64,000 nt of DNA from Oceaniovalibus sp. ACAM 378 (GTDB lineage Bacteria > Pseudomonadota > Alphaproteobacteria > Rhodobacterales > Rhodobacteraceae). The stretch lies in the NCBI RefSeq assembly GCF_008085915.1, contig NZ_VSJK01000008.1, positions 1 to 64,000 of the forward strand, written 5' to 3'. The notes beneath the pieces were generated by a model. It did not search any database. It saw nothing but the letters and a program-made list of their open reading frames with translations, and was not told the origin of the DNA. This document shows positions 31,829 through 41,318 of this stretch, in pieces. The position numbers were made by a program, and so were the translations under genes. Position 1 is the stretch's first letter. Every line of letters starts with the position of its first letter.

Positions 31829-33050
31829 TCACCAGAAGGGCAATGATCAACGCAATCAGGAACGGTTTGATGGCGCGGATGAACTCGGCGATGCTGGTGC
31901 CGGAAATACCGCAGGCCACATACATCAGCACCCCCAGCGGCGGCGTAAGCTGACCGATCACCAGATTCACCACCATGACGATGCCGAAATGCACCGGGTT
32001 GATCCCCAGGGTGTTGATCAACGGCATCATGATCGGCACCAGAATGATGATCAGAACCAGTGTTTCCATGAAGGTGCCCAGCACCAGCAGGATGATGTTG
32101 ATCAGCAGAAAGGTCAGCATCGGATCGTCGGTGATGCTGGTCAGCAACGCGAGCAACTGCTGAGGCGCCTGCCCAACCGACAGGATCCAGCCGAAGGGCG
32201 CGGCCGTCGCGGCAATCACAAGGATCGACGAGGTGTCGCGGGCCGAAGAAGAAAAGATCGCCGGCAGTTCGCGGATATTCAGCGTGCGATAGACGAACAG
32301 GCCGACGACAAAGGCGTATGCAGCAGCGACGGCCGCAACCTCGGTCGCGGTGAAAATACCCATGCGAAACCCGACGATGATGATCACCGGCATCAACAGC
32401 GCCCAGGAGGCCCCGAAAAATGTCCGCCGCAATGCGCGCCACGAAAAGTCCGCGCCCCGCCCATAGCCGTGGCGCCAGGTCATATAGGCCACGGTCAGGA
32501 CAAGCGCTGTGGCAATCACCACTCCGGGCAGAATACCGGCCAGGAACAGCGCCCCGATCGAGACATTGGCCTGCCAGCCATAGATGATCAGCAGGATTGA
32601 CGGCGGGATCACCGGCGCCAGCACCGCTGCGGATGCGGTCAAGCCGACGCTGAACCCCTTGTCATAGCCGGCCTTCACCATCTGCGGCACGAACACCCGT
32701 GTTGTCGCCGCGCAATCGGCCAAGGACGACCCCGAAATCCCCGCCATCAGCACGTTGGTCAGCACATTGACATAGGCCATACCGCCCCGGATATGGCCGA
32801 CAAGCGCGCCGGTCAGGGTAAACAGGCGCTCGGAAATCCCCGAGGCGTTCATCAGTGACCCGGCAAGGATGAACAGCGGGATTGCCAGCAGCGGGAACGA
32901 CTGGACCCCGGCCGTCATGCGCTGCACGGCAATGGTCAGCGGAATTCCCTCAAGCCAGATTACAGCCATCGACGAAGCGGCCAGCGCAAAAGCCGTTGGC
33001 ACACCGATCAGAAGGAACAGGACCAGCAACAACAGCAGAGTGACGATCAT
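31779..33050 (-). CDS. Second TRAP transporter large permease (DctM)
   Basis: A 423-residue membrane protein with about twelve helices. DctM markers are SFPLLAIPLFILAGSLMNASGISERLFTL, VLMAGISGSSLADCAATTRVFVPQM, VLAPVIPPSILLIIYGWQANVS and INIILLVLGTFMETLVLIIILVPIMMP. It is clearly distinct from the copy at 25930 and not a recent duplicate. Its 3' end overlaps the tail of pucR by 50 bp in convergent orientation; its ATG overlaps the dctQ stop by four bases. Confidence 0.92.
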   Translation of the reverse strand: MIVTLLLLLVLFLLIGVPTAFALAASSMAVIWLEGIPLTIAVQRMTAGVQSFPLLAIPLFILAGSLMNASGISERLFTLTGALVGHIRGGMAYVNVLTNVLMAGISGSSLADCAATTRVFVPQMVKAGYDKGFSVGLTASAAVLAPVIPPSILLIIYGWQANVSIGALFLAGILPGVVIATALVLTVAYMTWRHGYGRGADFSWRALRRTFFGASWALLMPVIIIVGFRMGIFTATEVAAVAAAYAFVVGLFVYRTLNIRELPAIFSSSARDTSSILVIAATAAPFGWILSVGQAPQQLLALLTSITDDPMLTFLLINIILLVLGTFMETLVLIIILVPIMMPLINTLGINPVHFGIVMVVNLVIGQLTPPLGVLMYVACGISGTSIAEFIRAIKPFLIALIIALLVITYIPALALYPASWMH

Positions 33051-33571
33051 GACGCCATCTCGGTTTCGGCTTGAATTTCGATCGTGCTCATCAGGGCGCC
33101 GCGCAATCCGCTGTCGACGCTGTTGCGCAGGACGTGCAGGGCGGCGCAAAGACTGGTGACAGGCAGCGCCAGCGTATAAATTCCAAAGGTCAGGCCCAGC
33201 ATTGGCGTCAGATCGCCCCATGTGGTGCGCACATAGCGAAAGCCGTAAAAGGTGGCGACCGCAAAGACCCCCAGACATACCAGAACAGCAGCAAGAGCCG
33301 CCAAAAGTTCAAGTCGTTTGGGCAAAACGCGCAACAGGATGTCGATGCGGATGTGCTGATGGGTGGCAAGCGCCGCGCTGGACCCGATGAAAACCATCCA
33401 GGTGAAGACCATCGTCAGCAGTTCTTCAGTCCAGGTGATGGGCGAGCCAAGGACATAGCGGAAGAAGACCGTCGCTGTCAGGACGGTGAAAATGGTTCCC
33501 AAGAGCATCCATAACAGATGATGTTCGATCATTCTAACCGCATCATCGACTCTAAGGATCCATTTCTTCAC
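33047..33571 (-). CDS. Second TRAP transporter small permease (DctQ)
   Basis: A 174-residue protein with four membrane helices and the DctQ markers LTATVFFRYVLGSPITWTEELLTMVFTWMVFIGSSAALATHQHIRID. The start chosen is GTG at 33571 because GGGGAG stands six bases upstream; the ATG at 33604 would add 11 residues but lacks a ribosome site. It lies 38 bp after its dctP, without the long intergenic hairpin seen in the first TRAP set. Confidence 0.88.
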   Translation of the reverse strand: MKKWILRVDDAVRMIEHHLLWMLLGTIFTVLTATVFFRYVLGSPITWTEELLTMVFTWMVFIGSSAALATHQHIRIDILLRVLPKRLELLAALAAVLVCLGVFAVATFYGFRYVRTTWGDLTPMLGLTFGIYTLALPVTSLCAALHVLRNSVDSGLRGALMSTIEIQAETEMAS

Positions 33572-33609
33572 ACTATTCTCCCCTGGCCCGCCCGGAGCCT
33601 GCATTGGCC

Positions 33610-34620
33610 TTAACGGTTGCGGATCGTCTCGATGCCCGCACGGACGCGGTCAATGGCATCCTGGCCCCAGCGGTCGGCAAGTGCTGTAAACACGGCATCG
33701 GTCGATTTCTCGGCAAAGGCCTCGCGGTCGGGATCTTCGATGATCGTCACTTTTCCGGATGCAGCGATTTCTGTAAGCATTTCGCGTTCGGCACGCTGCT
33801 GAAGCAGTGTCATTCTGGCCGCGGCGGCGTTGGCCTCTTCCAGCAGGATGCGCTGATGGGCGGGATCAAGCTTGGCCATCGTGTTCTTGTTGATCAAAAG
33901 CATGTTGTTCTGCAGCATGTGCCGGGACATCACGACATATTTTTGAACTTCGTAGAACTTGCGCGCAAAGATGGTCGGGATCGGATTTTCCTGTCCGTCA
34001 ACCGTGCCCTGCTGAAGCGCTGTATAGACGTCGCTGAACGGAATCGGGGTCGGTGCGGCGCCGATACCGCGGATCATTTCCACCCAGACCGGAGATTCCG
34101 GCACGCGGATCTTCAGCCCCTCCATGTCGGCGGGCGTGCGCACTTCCTTGTCCGAGAAGGTGAAGTTGCGCCAGCCCCAGTACCAGATCTTGGTCAGCGG
34201 GATGATGTTGTGCTTTTCCTCCAACTCATCAAAGGCGGGCTGCATCGCCTCGCCGGTGATGATCGCCTGCGCCTCGTCCCAGTCACGCCACAGGAACGGC
34301 GTACTGGGGATTTCCAGCGCCGGAACCAGGGTACTTGTCGCGGGCATTGATGCGCCGGTGATGTCGAGAACACCGTCGCGCACCTGCTGGACAAGTTCGA
34401 CTTCCTTGCCAAGCTGTTCGCCCGGAAAAATCTGCATTTTGACTTCACCACCGGTCCGCTCTTCGACCCGTGCGGCGAATTCATCATAGAGTTGGCTCGA
34501 ATATTCACCGGGAATATTCGGATGTCCGAAACGCAGCACGGTTTCGGCATGAACAGCGCCCGCAGTCAGCAGCAGTGTTGCAGCCGCCAAGGCCGTTTTG
34601 ATCCCATGGTTACAGTTCAT
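33610..34620 (-). CDS. Second TRAP substrate-binding protein (DctP family)
   Basis: A 336-residue periplasmic binding protein with signal peptide ending AGAVHAET near residue 26. DctP markers are ETVLRFGHPNIPGEYSSQLYDEFA, FPGEQLGKEVELVQQVRDGVLDITG, EGLKIRVPESPVWVEMIRGIGAAPTPIPFSDV and TALQQGTVDGQENPIPTIF. The Arg in IRVPES is the usual carboxylate anchor. The ATG at 34620 has GGAGGATA upstream. It heads the second TRAP operon. Confidence 0.93.
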   Translation of the reverse strand: MNCNHGIKTALAAATLLLTAGAVHAETVLRFGHPNIPGEYSSQLYDEFAARVEERTGGEVKMQIFPGEQLGKEVELVQQVRDGVLDITGASMPATSTLVPALEIPSTPFLWRDWDEAQAIITGEAMQPAFDELEEKHNIIPLTKIWYWGWRNFTFSDKEVRTPADMEGLKIRVPESPVWVEMIRGIGAAPTPIPFSDVYTALQQGTVDGQENPIPTIFARKFYEVQKYVVMSRHMLQNNMLLINKNTMAKLDPAHQRILLEEANAAAARMTLLQQRAEREMLTEIAASGKVTIIEDPDREAFAEKSTDAVFTALADRWGQDAIDRVRAGIETIRNR

Positions 34621-34951
34621 TGTATCCTCCCCGATGAAAATCGGTCCGTGGCGAATACGCTGCACAGACCAGAGGGGCCAAGCCCGCTCCATCAGAGCTT
34701 ATTTAGCCGATTCCGCAAAAACAATTGACCAGATCGACAGAAGACAACAACGCTCTTGTGTGAAACATACAAAGACTATTCAAAGCTTGGCCGGTTGACC
34801 TCCACGCCCCGCTTGCGGCGCACTGACCGCGTCTGCCGGGCTTCGGACACCGCGCCAGAACACCCATGGCCGGAGTTCTGTATTAACCCTACAAGTCCGG
34901 TATCGGAGCGCAGACACGCCACGCGGCGGCTGCGAAACAGGAGTTGCTGTC
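34621..34951. promoter_or_regulatory. Second TRAP operon promoter region with PucR-like operator
   Basis: This 331-bp gap lies between dctP (leftward) and the DUF2461 gene (rightward). At 34756-34772 it has TTGTGTG-AAA-CATACAA, a 7+3+7 inverted repeat with one mismatch. It matches the core of the palindrome at the pucR start (TTGTATG-ATT-CATACAA) at all but one arm position. No gene is visible in the gap; an ATTAACC run lies near 34884. Confidence 0.5.
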
Positions 34952-35605
34952 ATGGTAGAGCCAGAAACATTTGAGTTCCTTGCAGATCTTGCAGCGAACA
35001 ACCGCAAGGCTTGGATGGACGAGCACCGCGATGAGCGGGACGACGCCCTGCGCAATTTTACGGGCATCGCGATGACTCTGCACGACTATGCCGACCGTTT
35101 CGATCATGTCGTGGCCGATGCGAAGATCAAACCAAAGCAAAGCTTTACCAAGTTCTTTCAGGATCCGCGTGACCGGATCGGACGTGCCCTGTACCGCGCG
35201 GACGTGGATGTATTTGCCAATGCCGGTCATCCGTCCGAGGATTTCGGATACTACCTGCATATCGAACCGGGAAATTGCCATGCAGGTGCCGCGCTGTTCA
35301 AACCGTCCAAAGAGGCGCTCGCACGGTTGCGCAAGCGTCTGGTCGATGATCCACAGGGATTAAAGGCGGTATTGACCGACCCCGAGTTCAAATCGACCTT
35401 CCCAGACGGTTTGGTCACTCGCAAGGCGTTGGGCGCTGTGCCGGACGGATTTGAAGCTGGCGGTCCTGTTGATCCCTATCTGAAAATGGTCGGTCTGGGG
35501 TGTCGCAAAGACTTGCCGGACGCCCTCCTGCTCGACGACGACGTGATTGATCTGCTGGTCGAGATCTTTCGCCCTGCCAGCCAGCTGGTGCGCTACTTCG
35601 ACTGA
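34952..35605 (+). CDS. DUF2461 family protein
   Basis: The 217-residue soluble protein belongs to DUF2461/TIGR02453. Markers are the start FEFLADLAANNRKAWMDEHR, the KFFQDPRDRIGRALYRADVDVFANAG block, GYYLHIEPGNCHAGAALFKPS and a late FEAGGPVDPYLKMVGLG. Members are widespread in bacteria and of unknown function. It stands alone between the TRAP operon and the RND efflux operon, with GGAG ahead of the ATG. Confidence 0.8.
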   Translation: MVEPETFEFLADLAANNRKAWMDEHRDERDDALRNFTGIAMTLHDYADRFDHVVADAKIKPKQSFTKFFQDPRDRIGRALYRADVDVFANAGHPSEDFGYYLHIEPGNCHAGAALFKPSKEALARLRKRLVDDPQGLKAVLTDPEFKSTFPDGLVTRKALGAVPDGFEAGGPVDPYLKMVGLGCRKDLPDALLLDDDVIDLLVEIFRPASQLVRYFD

Positions 35606-35748
35606 AGACCTGCGAGAAAAAGATCGCTAGCGGGAGGTGTCGTCTGGTGAGGGGGCTGTGTCCGATGATTTCATCAGCACTCCGGCAATGCAGGCCATGA
35701 TCAGCCTGTCTGGCGCTTTGCTGAACCGTCGGTGAAACCCCGCAGGCT

Positions 35749-38700
35749 CTAGTTCATAACTCCGGCTTGATGGTTGGCGGTCTGCCGCTCCTTTGCCTTG
35801 GCTTTTCGTTCATGCGCCAGCGTGCTCAGGCCGAAATCGTCAAGAATCGCATAGATCGCCGGAAGCACGAAAAGCACCACAAGGCTGGCAGCCAGCAGGC
35901 CATAGACAAGGCTGGCCACAAGGGGGATCAAGATCTGCGCCTGAAGGCTTGTCTCGGTCAGGATCGGCAAAAGCCCGGCTGCGGTGGTTGTGGTTGTCAG
36001 AAAAATTGCACGAAATCGCGCCCGGGCCGCTTTTGAGGCGGCCTCTGCCACGGTTTCCGAGCCTTCGCTTTCGCGTTTCACAAAATCGACCAGCAGGATC
36101 GAGTTATTTACGACCACACCGGCAAGCGCGACAAACCCCAGCATGCTGGGCATCGAAAAATCCAATCCCATCGCCATATGGCCAAAGATTGAACCGACCA
36201 GCGATAAGGGGATCACCAGCATCACCACGATTGGTTCGACATAGGAGCGGAACAGAAAACTGAGCAGCAGGAAAACCCCGAGCAGACCGATCAGAAAGCC
36301 TTTCAGCATCGATTGCTGGGTTTTGGCCGCTTCGGCGCGCTGGCCCTCCACATCCAGTATAATCCCGTGGTAACGGTCCAGCAGATCCGGCAGAAACCGG
36401 GTCATCGTATCGCTGACGATGGCATTTGCATTGGCGGTTCGGGTGTCGATCGTGCCCTGTATGGTCACGGTCCGCATGCCGTTTTCGCGGTTGATCCGAC
36501 TGACCCCCTGTCCAATGGCCACATCCGCCACAAGATCAATCGGAATCGAGGTGCCATCGGCGCGGGTCACCAGAAAATCGTCAAACGCGCGATAGCTGCC
36601 CTGATCCGCGCTGGCGAATTGGGCCGTCACTTCGACGACGCGGCCATCGATCTGAATCTCGCTGATCGTGGTGCCGTAATAGGCCGCGCGCAACTGGTCG
36701 GCCAGAACCGCAGCCGTGATCCCCATCGGTCCTGCCGCATCCCTCAGGGTGACCTGCAATTCGCGTTTGCCCGCCCGCAGATCGTCCAGAACCGAGGTCA
36801 CTCCGTCATAGCGCCACAGCCAGTCCTGCAACTCCAGCGATGCCGCCTTCAGCATGTCCAGATCATCGCCCTTGAGACGCATATCAATCGCAATGCCGGC
36901 GGGGCCGATGGTGCTTTCGGCATAATTCAGGCTGATCACATCCGGCACCGAACCCACGGCGGCGCGCCAGTCCGCCATGATCGCATCGGGGCGACTGTTA
37001 CGCTCGGCTGAGGGCAGCAAATCGGCGCTGACCGTGGCCACATGCGCGCCGGTTTCGAACGCATCACGGTTCACGCCGTATGTCACGCTGACATGTCGGA
37101 TCAGGTCTGCGCCTTCGGGCTGTTCGGGCGAAAGGCGGGTGTTGACCTCGACCAATCCCCGCTCAAGTTCGGCGACTACGCTTTGCGTCCGCGACAGCGG
37201 GGTTCCCTGCGGCAATAACACCCGCGCGACGATGGTATCGCCGTCCAACTCGGGAAATGCGGTGAATTTCAGGTATCCGCCCGCGATCATGCTGACGGAC
37301 ACCAGAAAAACCGCAATGCTCAACCCGGTGACGGCATATCGCCACCGAATGGCCGCATCCGCCACCGGGCCGACAATCCGGTCACGGGTCCAATTCATAC
37401 CGGCCTCGACTCGGGCGCGGACACCTTTGTCGCTTTGGGGCTGTTCCAGACTGCGGATCAGGTGGTGCGGCAGAATCAGGAACGCTTCGATCAAAGACAC
37501 CAACAACACGAACAGCATCACCACAGGCACGACGCGCAGCACCGCGCCCAGATCACCCGACAAAAACGCCAGCGAGCCAAAGATCATCGCAGTCGTTCCG
37601 AATGACGCCAGCACATTGGGAAACACCTGCGCGGCGCCCTCGACGGCGGCGTCCATTGCGCTGCGGCCCTTTTCGCGCAGGCGGGAAATGTTTTCGGCAA
37701 TGACGATGGCATCGTCCATCAACAATCCGATGACGATCAACAGGCCCAGCGTTGTCATCAGGTTCAGCGAATAGCCAACCAGCCCCATCAGTGCGACGCC
37801 GCCCATGAACGAAACCGGCAGGCCCATCGCCACCCAGAACGAAAAGCGAAAGCCGAAGAACAGCCAGAGCACCGCAAACACCAGCGCCAGACCCTGCAAC
37901 CCGTTCACCACAACCAGCGTCAGGCGTTCGCGCACAACCGACGCCCCGTCCGCCGTGATTTCCATGACGACACCCGGCGGGGCCTGTGCCCGTTCGGCTG
38001 CCAGAAACGCTTGCAAGGCATCAATGATGCGCAGGCTGTCTTCGGCGCGGGTCTTGGTGATGTCCAGTATTGCGGCGGGACGACCATCAAACTCGATCAC
38101 GTCATCGTCCAGGGCAAACTGTTCGCTGACCTCGGCAATGTCGCCCAGCCGCACTTGCCCGCCTTGCGCGGACGAGCGGACAATCAGGCCTTCCAGTTCC
38201 GCAACGCTGCGCCGTTCTTCGGCAATCCGGATCAGCAGGCTTTCCGATGACGTGTCCAGCGTTCCTGCGGGCAAATCCAGACTGCCCGCGCCAACCACCC
38301 GTGCGATATCGGACACCGAGACTCCAAACCGCCGCAAAGCTTCGGGGCGCAGGTTGATATGCAGCTCGAGCGTCGAGAACCCCCGCATATCCACCTTGGG
38401 AATACCGCCCCAACGCAACATGCGCGTGCGAATTTGGTCTGCGTATGCCTCAAGCTCGGGCCGGGAGGTCGGGCCGGTGATTGCAACCGAGGCGACAAAA
38501 TCGGTCAGCCCCAGCGGCTTGACCCGCGCGGTTTCCGCCCGCGCAGGGAAATCGGTGATCGCGTCAATCTCGGACTTTACATCGGCCACGAACGCCTGAA
38601 AATCGTCGCCTTCGCGCATTGTAACTTCGGCCCGGGCCAAATTTTCGCGCGCTTCGCAGGATTGATGATCAACCCCCGTCACCGCATCCAGCGCCGACTC

Positions 38701-38895
38701 GATCCGCAAACAAATCGCGCTTTCCACGTCTTCGGGGCGCGCACCCGGATAGGGCACCGTGATTTCCACCTGACTGGGGGTCGCGCGCGGAAAAGTTTCG
38801 CGCAAAAGGGTAGGGGCCACGAACAGGCCCGCGCTCAGGAACAGGACCATCAGAAGGTTGGCAATGGTCGCGTGCCCTGCAAAGAACCGGATCAT
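35749..38895 (-). CDS. RND-family efflux permease (AcrB/MexF-like)
   Basis: The 1048-residue inner-membrane proton antiporter has twelve helices and two large periplasmic loops. Markers are the N-terminal TFPRATPSQVEITVPYPGARPEDVE, the proton-relay Asp pair in GLLMDDAIVIAENISRLREKG (helix 4) and GVVVNNSILLVDFVKRE (helix 10). It pairs with the adaptor encoded just upstream, whose stop overlaps this start by four bases. No outer-membrane channel gene is present, so a shared TolC-type protein is likely. It is the last gene of the TetR-controlled operon. Confidence 0.93.
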   Translation of the reverse strand: MIRFFAGHATIANLLMVLFLSAGLFVAPTLLRETFPRATPSQVEITVPYPGARPEDVESAICLRIESALDAVTGVDHQSCEARENLARAEVTMREGDDFQAFVADVKSEIDAITDFPARAETARVKPLGLTDFVASVAITGPTSRPELEAYADQIRTRMLRWGGIPKVDMRGFSTLELHINLRPEALRRFGVSVSDIARVVGAGSLDLPAGTLDTSSESLLIRIAEERRSVAELEGLIVRSSAQGGQVRLGDIAEVSEQFALDDDVIEFDGRPAAILDITKTRAEDSLRIIDALQAFLAAERAQAPPGVVMEITADGASVVRERLTLVVVNGLQGLALVFAVLWLFFGFRFSFWVAMGLPVSFMGGVALMGLVGYSLNLMTTLGLLIVIGLLMDDAIVIAENISRLREKGRSAMDAAVEGAAQVFPNVLASFGTTAMIFGSLAFLSGDLGAVLRVVPVVMLFVLLVSLIEAFLILPHHLIRSLEQPQSDKGVRARVEAGMNWTRDRIVGPVADAAIRWRYAVTGLSIAVFLVSVSMIAGGYLKFTAFPELDGDTIVARVLLPQGTPLSRTQSVVAELERGLVEVNTRLSPEQPEGADLIRHVSVTYGVNRDAFETGAHVATVSADLLPSAERNSRPDAIMADWRAAVGSVPDVISLNYAESTIGPAGIAIDMRLKGDDLDMLKAASLELQDWLWRYDGVTSVLDDLRAGKRELQVTLRDAAGPMGITAAVLADQLRAAYYGTTISEIQIDGRVVEVTAQFASADQGSYRAFDDFLVTRADGTSIPIDLVADVAIGQGVSRINRENGMRTVTIQGTIDTRTANANAIVSDTMTRFLPDLLDRYHGIILDVEGQRAEAAKTQQSMLKGFLIGLLGVFLLLSFLFRSYVEPIVVMLVIPLSLVGSIFGHMAMGLDFSMPSMLGFVALAGVVVNNSILLVDFVKRESEGSETVAEAASKAARARFRAIFLTTTTTAAGLLPILTETSLQAQILIPLVASLVYGLLAASLVVLFVLPAIYAILDDFGLSTLAHERKAKAKERQTANHQAGVMN

Positions 38896-40235
38896 TTGGC
38901 AAGGTCCGCCATCAGCGCATCGTCCAGAATGGCGGTGAGCAGCATCCCCTGAATGACCGGACTGAGGTCGCTCACGATAACCTGTTGGCCCTCGGTCAGC
39001 CCTTCGGCGATCAAAACCCGCGCATCCTGAACCAGATAGGGCGTGACCGGTACCGTCGCCAGCCGATTGTCCGCGTCAACAACCAGCACTTCGCCATTGT
39101 GCAATGCGCTGCGCGGAATAACCATGCCCCGCACCGGCGCTGCGGTTAACGCGACCTCAACGAACATGCCTTTGGTCAGCGGCGGGCGGGTGCCGGGCTC
39201 GGCCCCGGAATAGGCTGATTCAACCTGCACAATCACTCCGAGCGTTCCGGCCTGCGGATCAATCGTGTCGCTGATACGGTCCACACGGGCGTCCCAGATC
39301 AGTGTGTCCTGACCAAGCGAAAGCCGCACCTCCGCCACCAGCCCGAGTTGGCGCAAGACCTCTTTTATCAAGGTTGGGTCGCCGGAAAACAGGCTGGCAT
39401 CAGGATTGTTGAAATGCATCAGGTCGCGCATGGCGGCGAGCGAAACCTGCGCTTCCACTTCGGCCATCCTGACACCGTTCAACACCGCTGCGGTCTGACC
39501 GGCACGCACATATTGGCCGGTTTCCACAGATGTCGTCGCCACGCGGGCCGCAAAGGGCAGTTTCAGCTCTGTGCGGGCAAGGTTCAGCGACGCTGTTTCC
39601 AAACTCGCCCGATAGACGGCAATCTGTTCCTGCTGCACCTCTCTCTGGGTTGGCACAAGGGCAAGCGTACTTTGAATTGAAAGCACTTTTTGACGCTGCG
39701 CCAGAACCCCGCTGCGCACGGTATCCAAGGCGCTTTGCGAAACGGTGCCGCCGGAAAACAGCGTTTCAACACGCGCAAGGTCGCCTTGCTTCAATTGAAG
39801 TGCTTCGGTTTCAATCGAGAGTGCGGCGCTTTGGTTGGCCTGCGACACGGCCAGTTCGGCCAATCTGGCCTCTGCTGCACGGATGTTGGCCTTGGCCTGT
39901 GCAATCGCCAGATTGAAATCGACCGGCGACAGGCGCAAAATGATGGCGCCCGCAGGCAAGATCGCGCCTTTGCGAAGGTCCGGATTGACATAGTCGGCAG
40001 TGCCGCTCACTTGCGCAATCGCCTCGAAGGTGCGCGCGGGGCTGACCAGTCCAAAACCTGTAATCTCGGGGGTGATCGCGCGTTCCCGGGCGGAAATGAC
40101 CCGCACCGTTGTCGCCCGTTCCGTCAGCGGGGTCTGAGTGGGCGGCGCGCTTGTCAACACGACAAAGGCGAGCGCCCCGGCACCGATGGCCGCCACGGGC
40201 AGGGTGATGAACAACAGTTTGAACCCGGCCTTCAT
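38892..40235 (-). CDS. RND efflux periplasmic adaptor (membrane fusion protein)
   Basis: A 447-residue adaptor with an N-terminal membrane anchor (residues 5-28), a lipoyl-like half (PEITGFGLVSPARTFEAIAQVSG), a long coiled-coil hairpin (about 115-215) and a second lipoyl half (AARVATTSVETGQYVRAGQTAAVLNG). The beta-barrel domain follows. It bridges the RND pump and an outer-membrane channel. Start and stop overlap neighbours by four bases. Confidence 0.9.
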   Translation of the reverse strand: MKAGFKLLFITLPVAAIGAGALAFVVLTSAPPTQTPLTERATTVRVISARERAITPEITGFGLVSPARTFEAIAQVSGTADYVNPDLRKGAILPAGAIILRLSPVDFNLAIAQAKANIRAAEARLAELAVSQANQSAALSIETEALQLKQGDLARVETLFSGGTVSQSALDTVRSGVLAQRQKVLSIQSTLALVPTQREVQQEQIAVYRASLETASLNLARTELKLPFAARVATTSVETGQYVRAGQTAAVLNGVRMAEVEAQVSLAAMRDLMHFNNPDASLFSGDPTLIKEVLRQLGLVAEVRLSLGQDTLIWDARVDRISDTIDPQAGTLGVIVQVESAYSGAEPGTRPPLTKGMFVEVALTAAPVRGMVIPRSALHNGEVLVVDADNRLATVPVTPYLVQDARVLIAEGLTEGQQVIVSDLSPVIQGMLLTAILDDALMADLAK

Positions 40236-40840
40236 CCCCGTGTCTCCTGCTGCGAAAAGGCGGAAAGTTGCAGATCAAGCAACCGGTCGCCATCCCGGAG
40301 CAATACGGTCGGATCACGCGAAACCAATGACCTCAGTATCAGGCTCTGGATGAGTCCCATGATCAATGCAGCCACATCGCTTGGCGCGGTGTCACGGCGC
40401 AGCAAGCCGTCTTTTTGCGATTGAACAATCATCTCAACCATCGCTTGCTGAAACCGCCCCATATTCGCGTGGATTTCCTGTCTGACAGCCTCCTGCGCCA
40501 CCGTTCGATCGCGCATCAACATGATTTCGGGCAGTGCCGGAGTGTCATGCACCAGCCGTAACTGCCCCAGAGCCAAATGGCGCAACTGCTCCAGCGGTGT
40601 TGCCGCTTCGGCCCGCGCGTTTGCGATATTGTCCGCGATCCGTGCGCCGAGGGTCCGCGTAATGGACTGCCAAAGCTCTGTCTTATTGGGGAAATGTTTG
40701 TAAATTGCGGGCTGCGTCATGCCCAGACGTTCGGCGATCATTGTCGTCGTGACCTGCGCTGGCCCATGCTCGTAAGCCAGCGCCAGCGTCGCGCTTTCAA
40801 TCTCGGCCTTGCGGTCTTCTGCGGATTTGCGAACCCTCAT
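40232..40840 (-). CDS. TetR-family transcriptional regulator
   Basis: A 202-residue repressor with N-terminal HTH at about residues 28-60 (TTTMIAERLGMTQPAIYKHFPNKTELWQS) and a helical ligand-binding domain. It is encoded within the operon it probably controls (small membrane protein, tetR, adaptor, RND pump). The likely operator is the perfect palindrome at 41287-41306. Confidence 0.9.
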   Translation of the reverse strand: MRVRKSAEDRKAEIESATLALAYEHGPAQVTTTMIAERLGMTQPAIYKHFPNKTELWQSITRTLGARIADNIANARAEAATPLEQLRHLALGQLRLVHDTPALPEIMLMRDRTVAQEAVRQEIHANMGRFQQAMVEMIVQSQKDGLLRRDTAPSDVAALIMGLIQSLILRSLVSRDPTVLLRDGDRLLDLQLSAFSQQETRG

Positions 40841-41247
40841 TCAGGCCGCCCGGCCCGAAAAAGCGCCAGTGCAATCGCCGCCCAGACAACAAACCGAAAG
40901 GCCAGAGCGCCAACGGTGCGCATCTCGAACCCTATGCCCTGCGACACCTGATACCCAAAGACCATCGCCACACCCGCCGTCGCCACCGCGATGAAAACCG
41001 ACAGACCCAGCGCCCAATCGCGCATCATCCAGATGCCAAAAGCGGTAACGAGATAGGCAAATCCAGCCAGAAAGTTGAACCACACGACAAAAGGAACAAT
41101 GGCGCCCGCGGCCTTCTGCGCTTGCGTTGGCCCGAACAGCACGCTGCCGCCGGAAAACACTGTCAGCACACCGAAGACCGCCGCGAGAACAGCAACTGCC
41201 ATCATCCATTTGGGGCGTCTGCCTGAGGTGTTATCCAGATTTTTCAT
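40837..41247 (-). CDS. Small four-helix membrane protein of the RND operon
   Basis: A 136-residue protein with four hydrophobic helices (roughly 15-35, 45-70, 72-92 and 105-130) and short charged ends. I do not recognise a named family. It is first in the operon, with GAAAGGAAA before its ATG, and overlaps tetR by four bases. It may be an accessory of the efflux system; that is inference from the operon only. Confidence 0.7.
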   Translation of the reverse strand: MKNLDNTSGRRPKWMMAVAVLAAVFGVLTVFSGGSVLFGPTQAQKAAGAIVPFVVWFNFLAGFAYLVTAFGIWMMRDWALGLSVFIAVATAGVAMVFGYQVSQGIGFEMRTVGALAFRFVVWAAIALALFRAGRPE

Positions 41248-41286
41248 CGAGATTTCCTTTCTCGCAAAGATGAGATCAGCTCTTTT

Positions 41287-41318
41287 TAGTTATAGCGATA
41301 TAACTATGAGCGTGGCAA
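41287..41318 (-). promoter_or_regulatory. Promoter and TetR operator of the RND operon
   Basis: A perfect inverted repeat TAGTTATA-GCGA-TATAACTA spans 41287-41306. On the minus strand a -35 TTGCCA (41318-41313) and a -10 TATAAC (41294-41289) are 18 bp apart, so the palindrome covers the -10 box. This is a classic layout for TetR autorepression, about 40 bp before the first gene of the operon. Confidence 0.7.

Noticed and set aside
31645-32442. 265-residue open frame overlapping the second dctM
   Set aside because: It is an out-of-frame shadow of the DctM gene with His/Arg/Asp-rich composition and no ribosome site.
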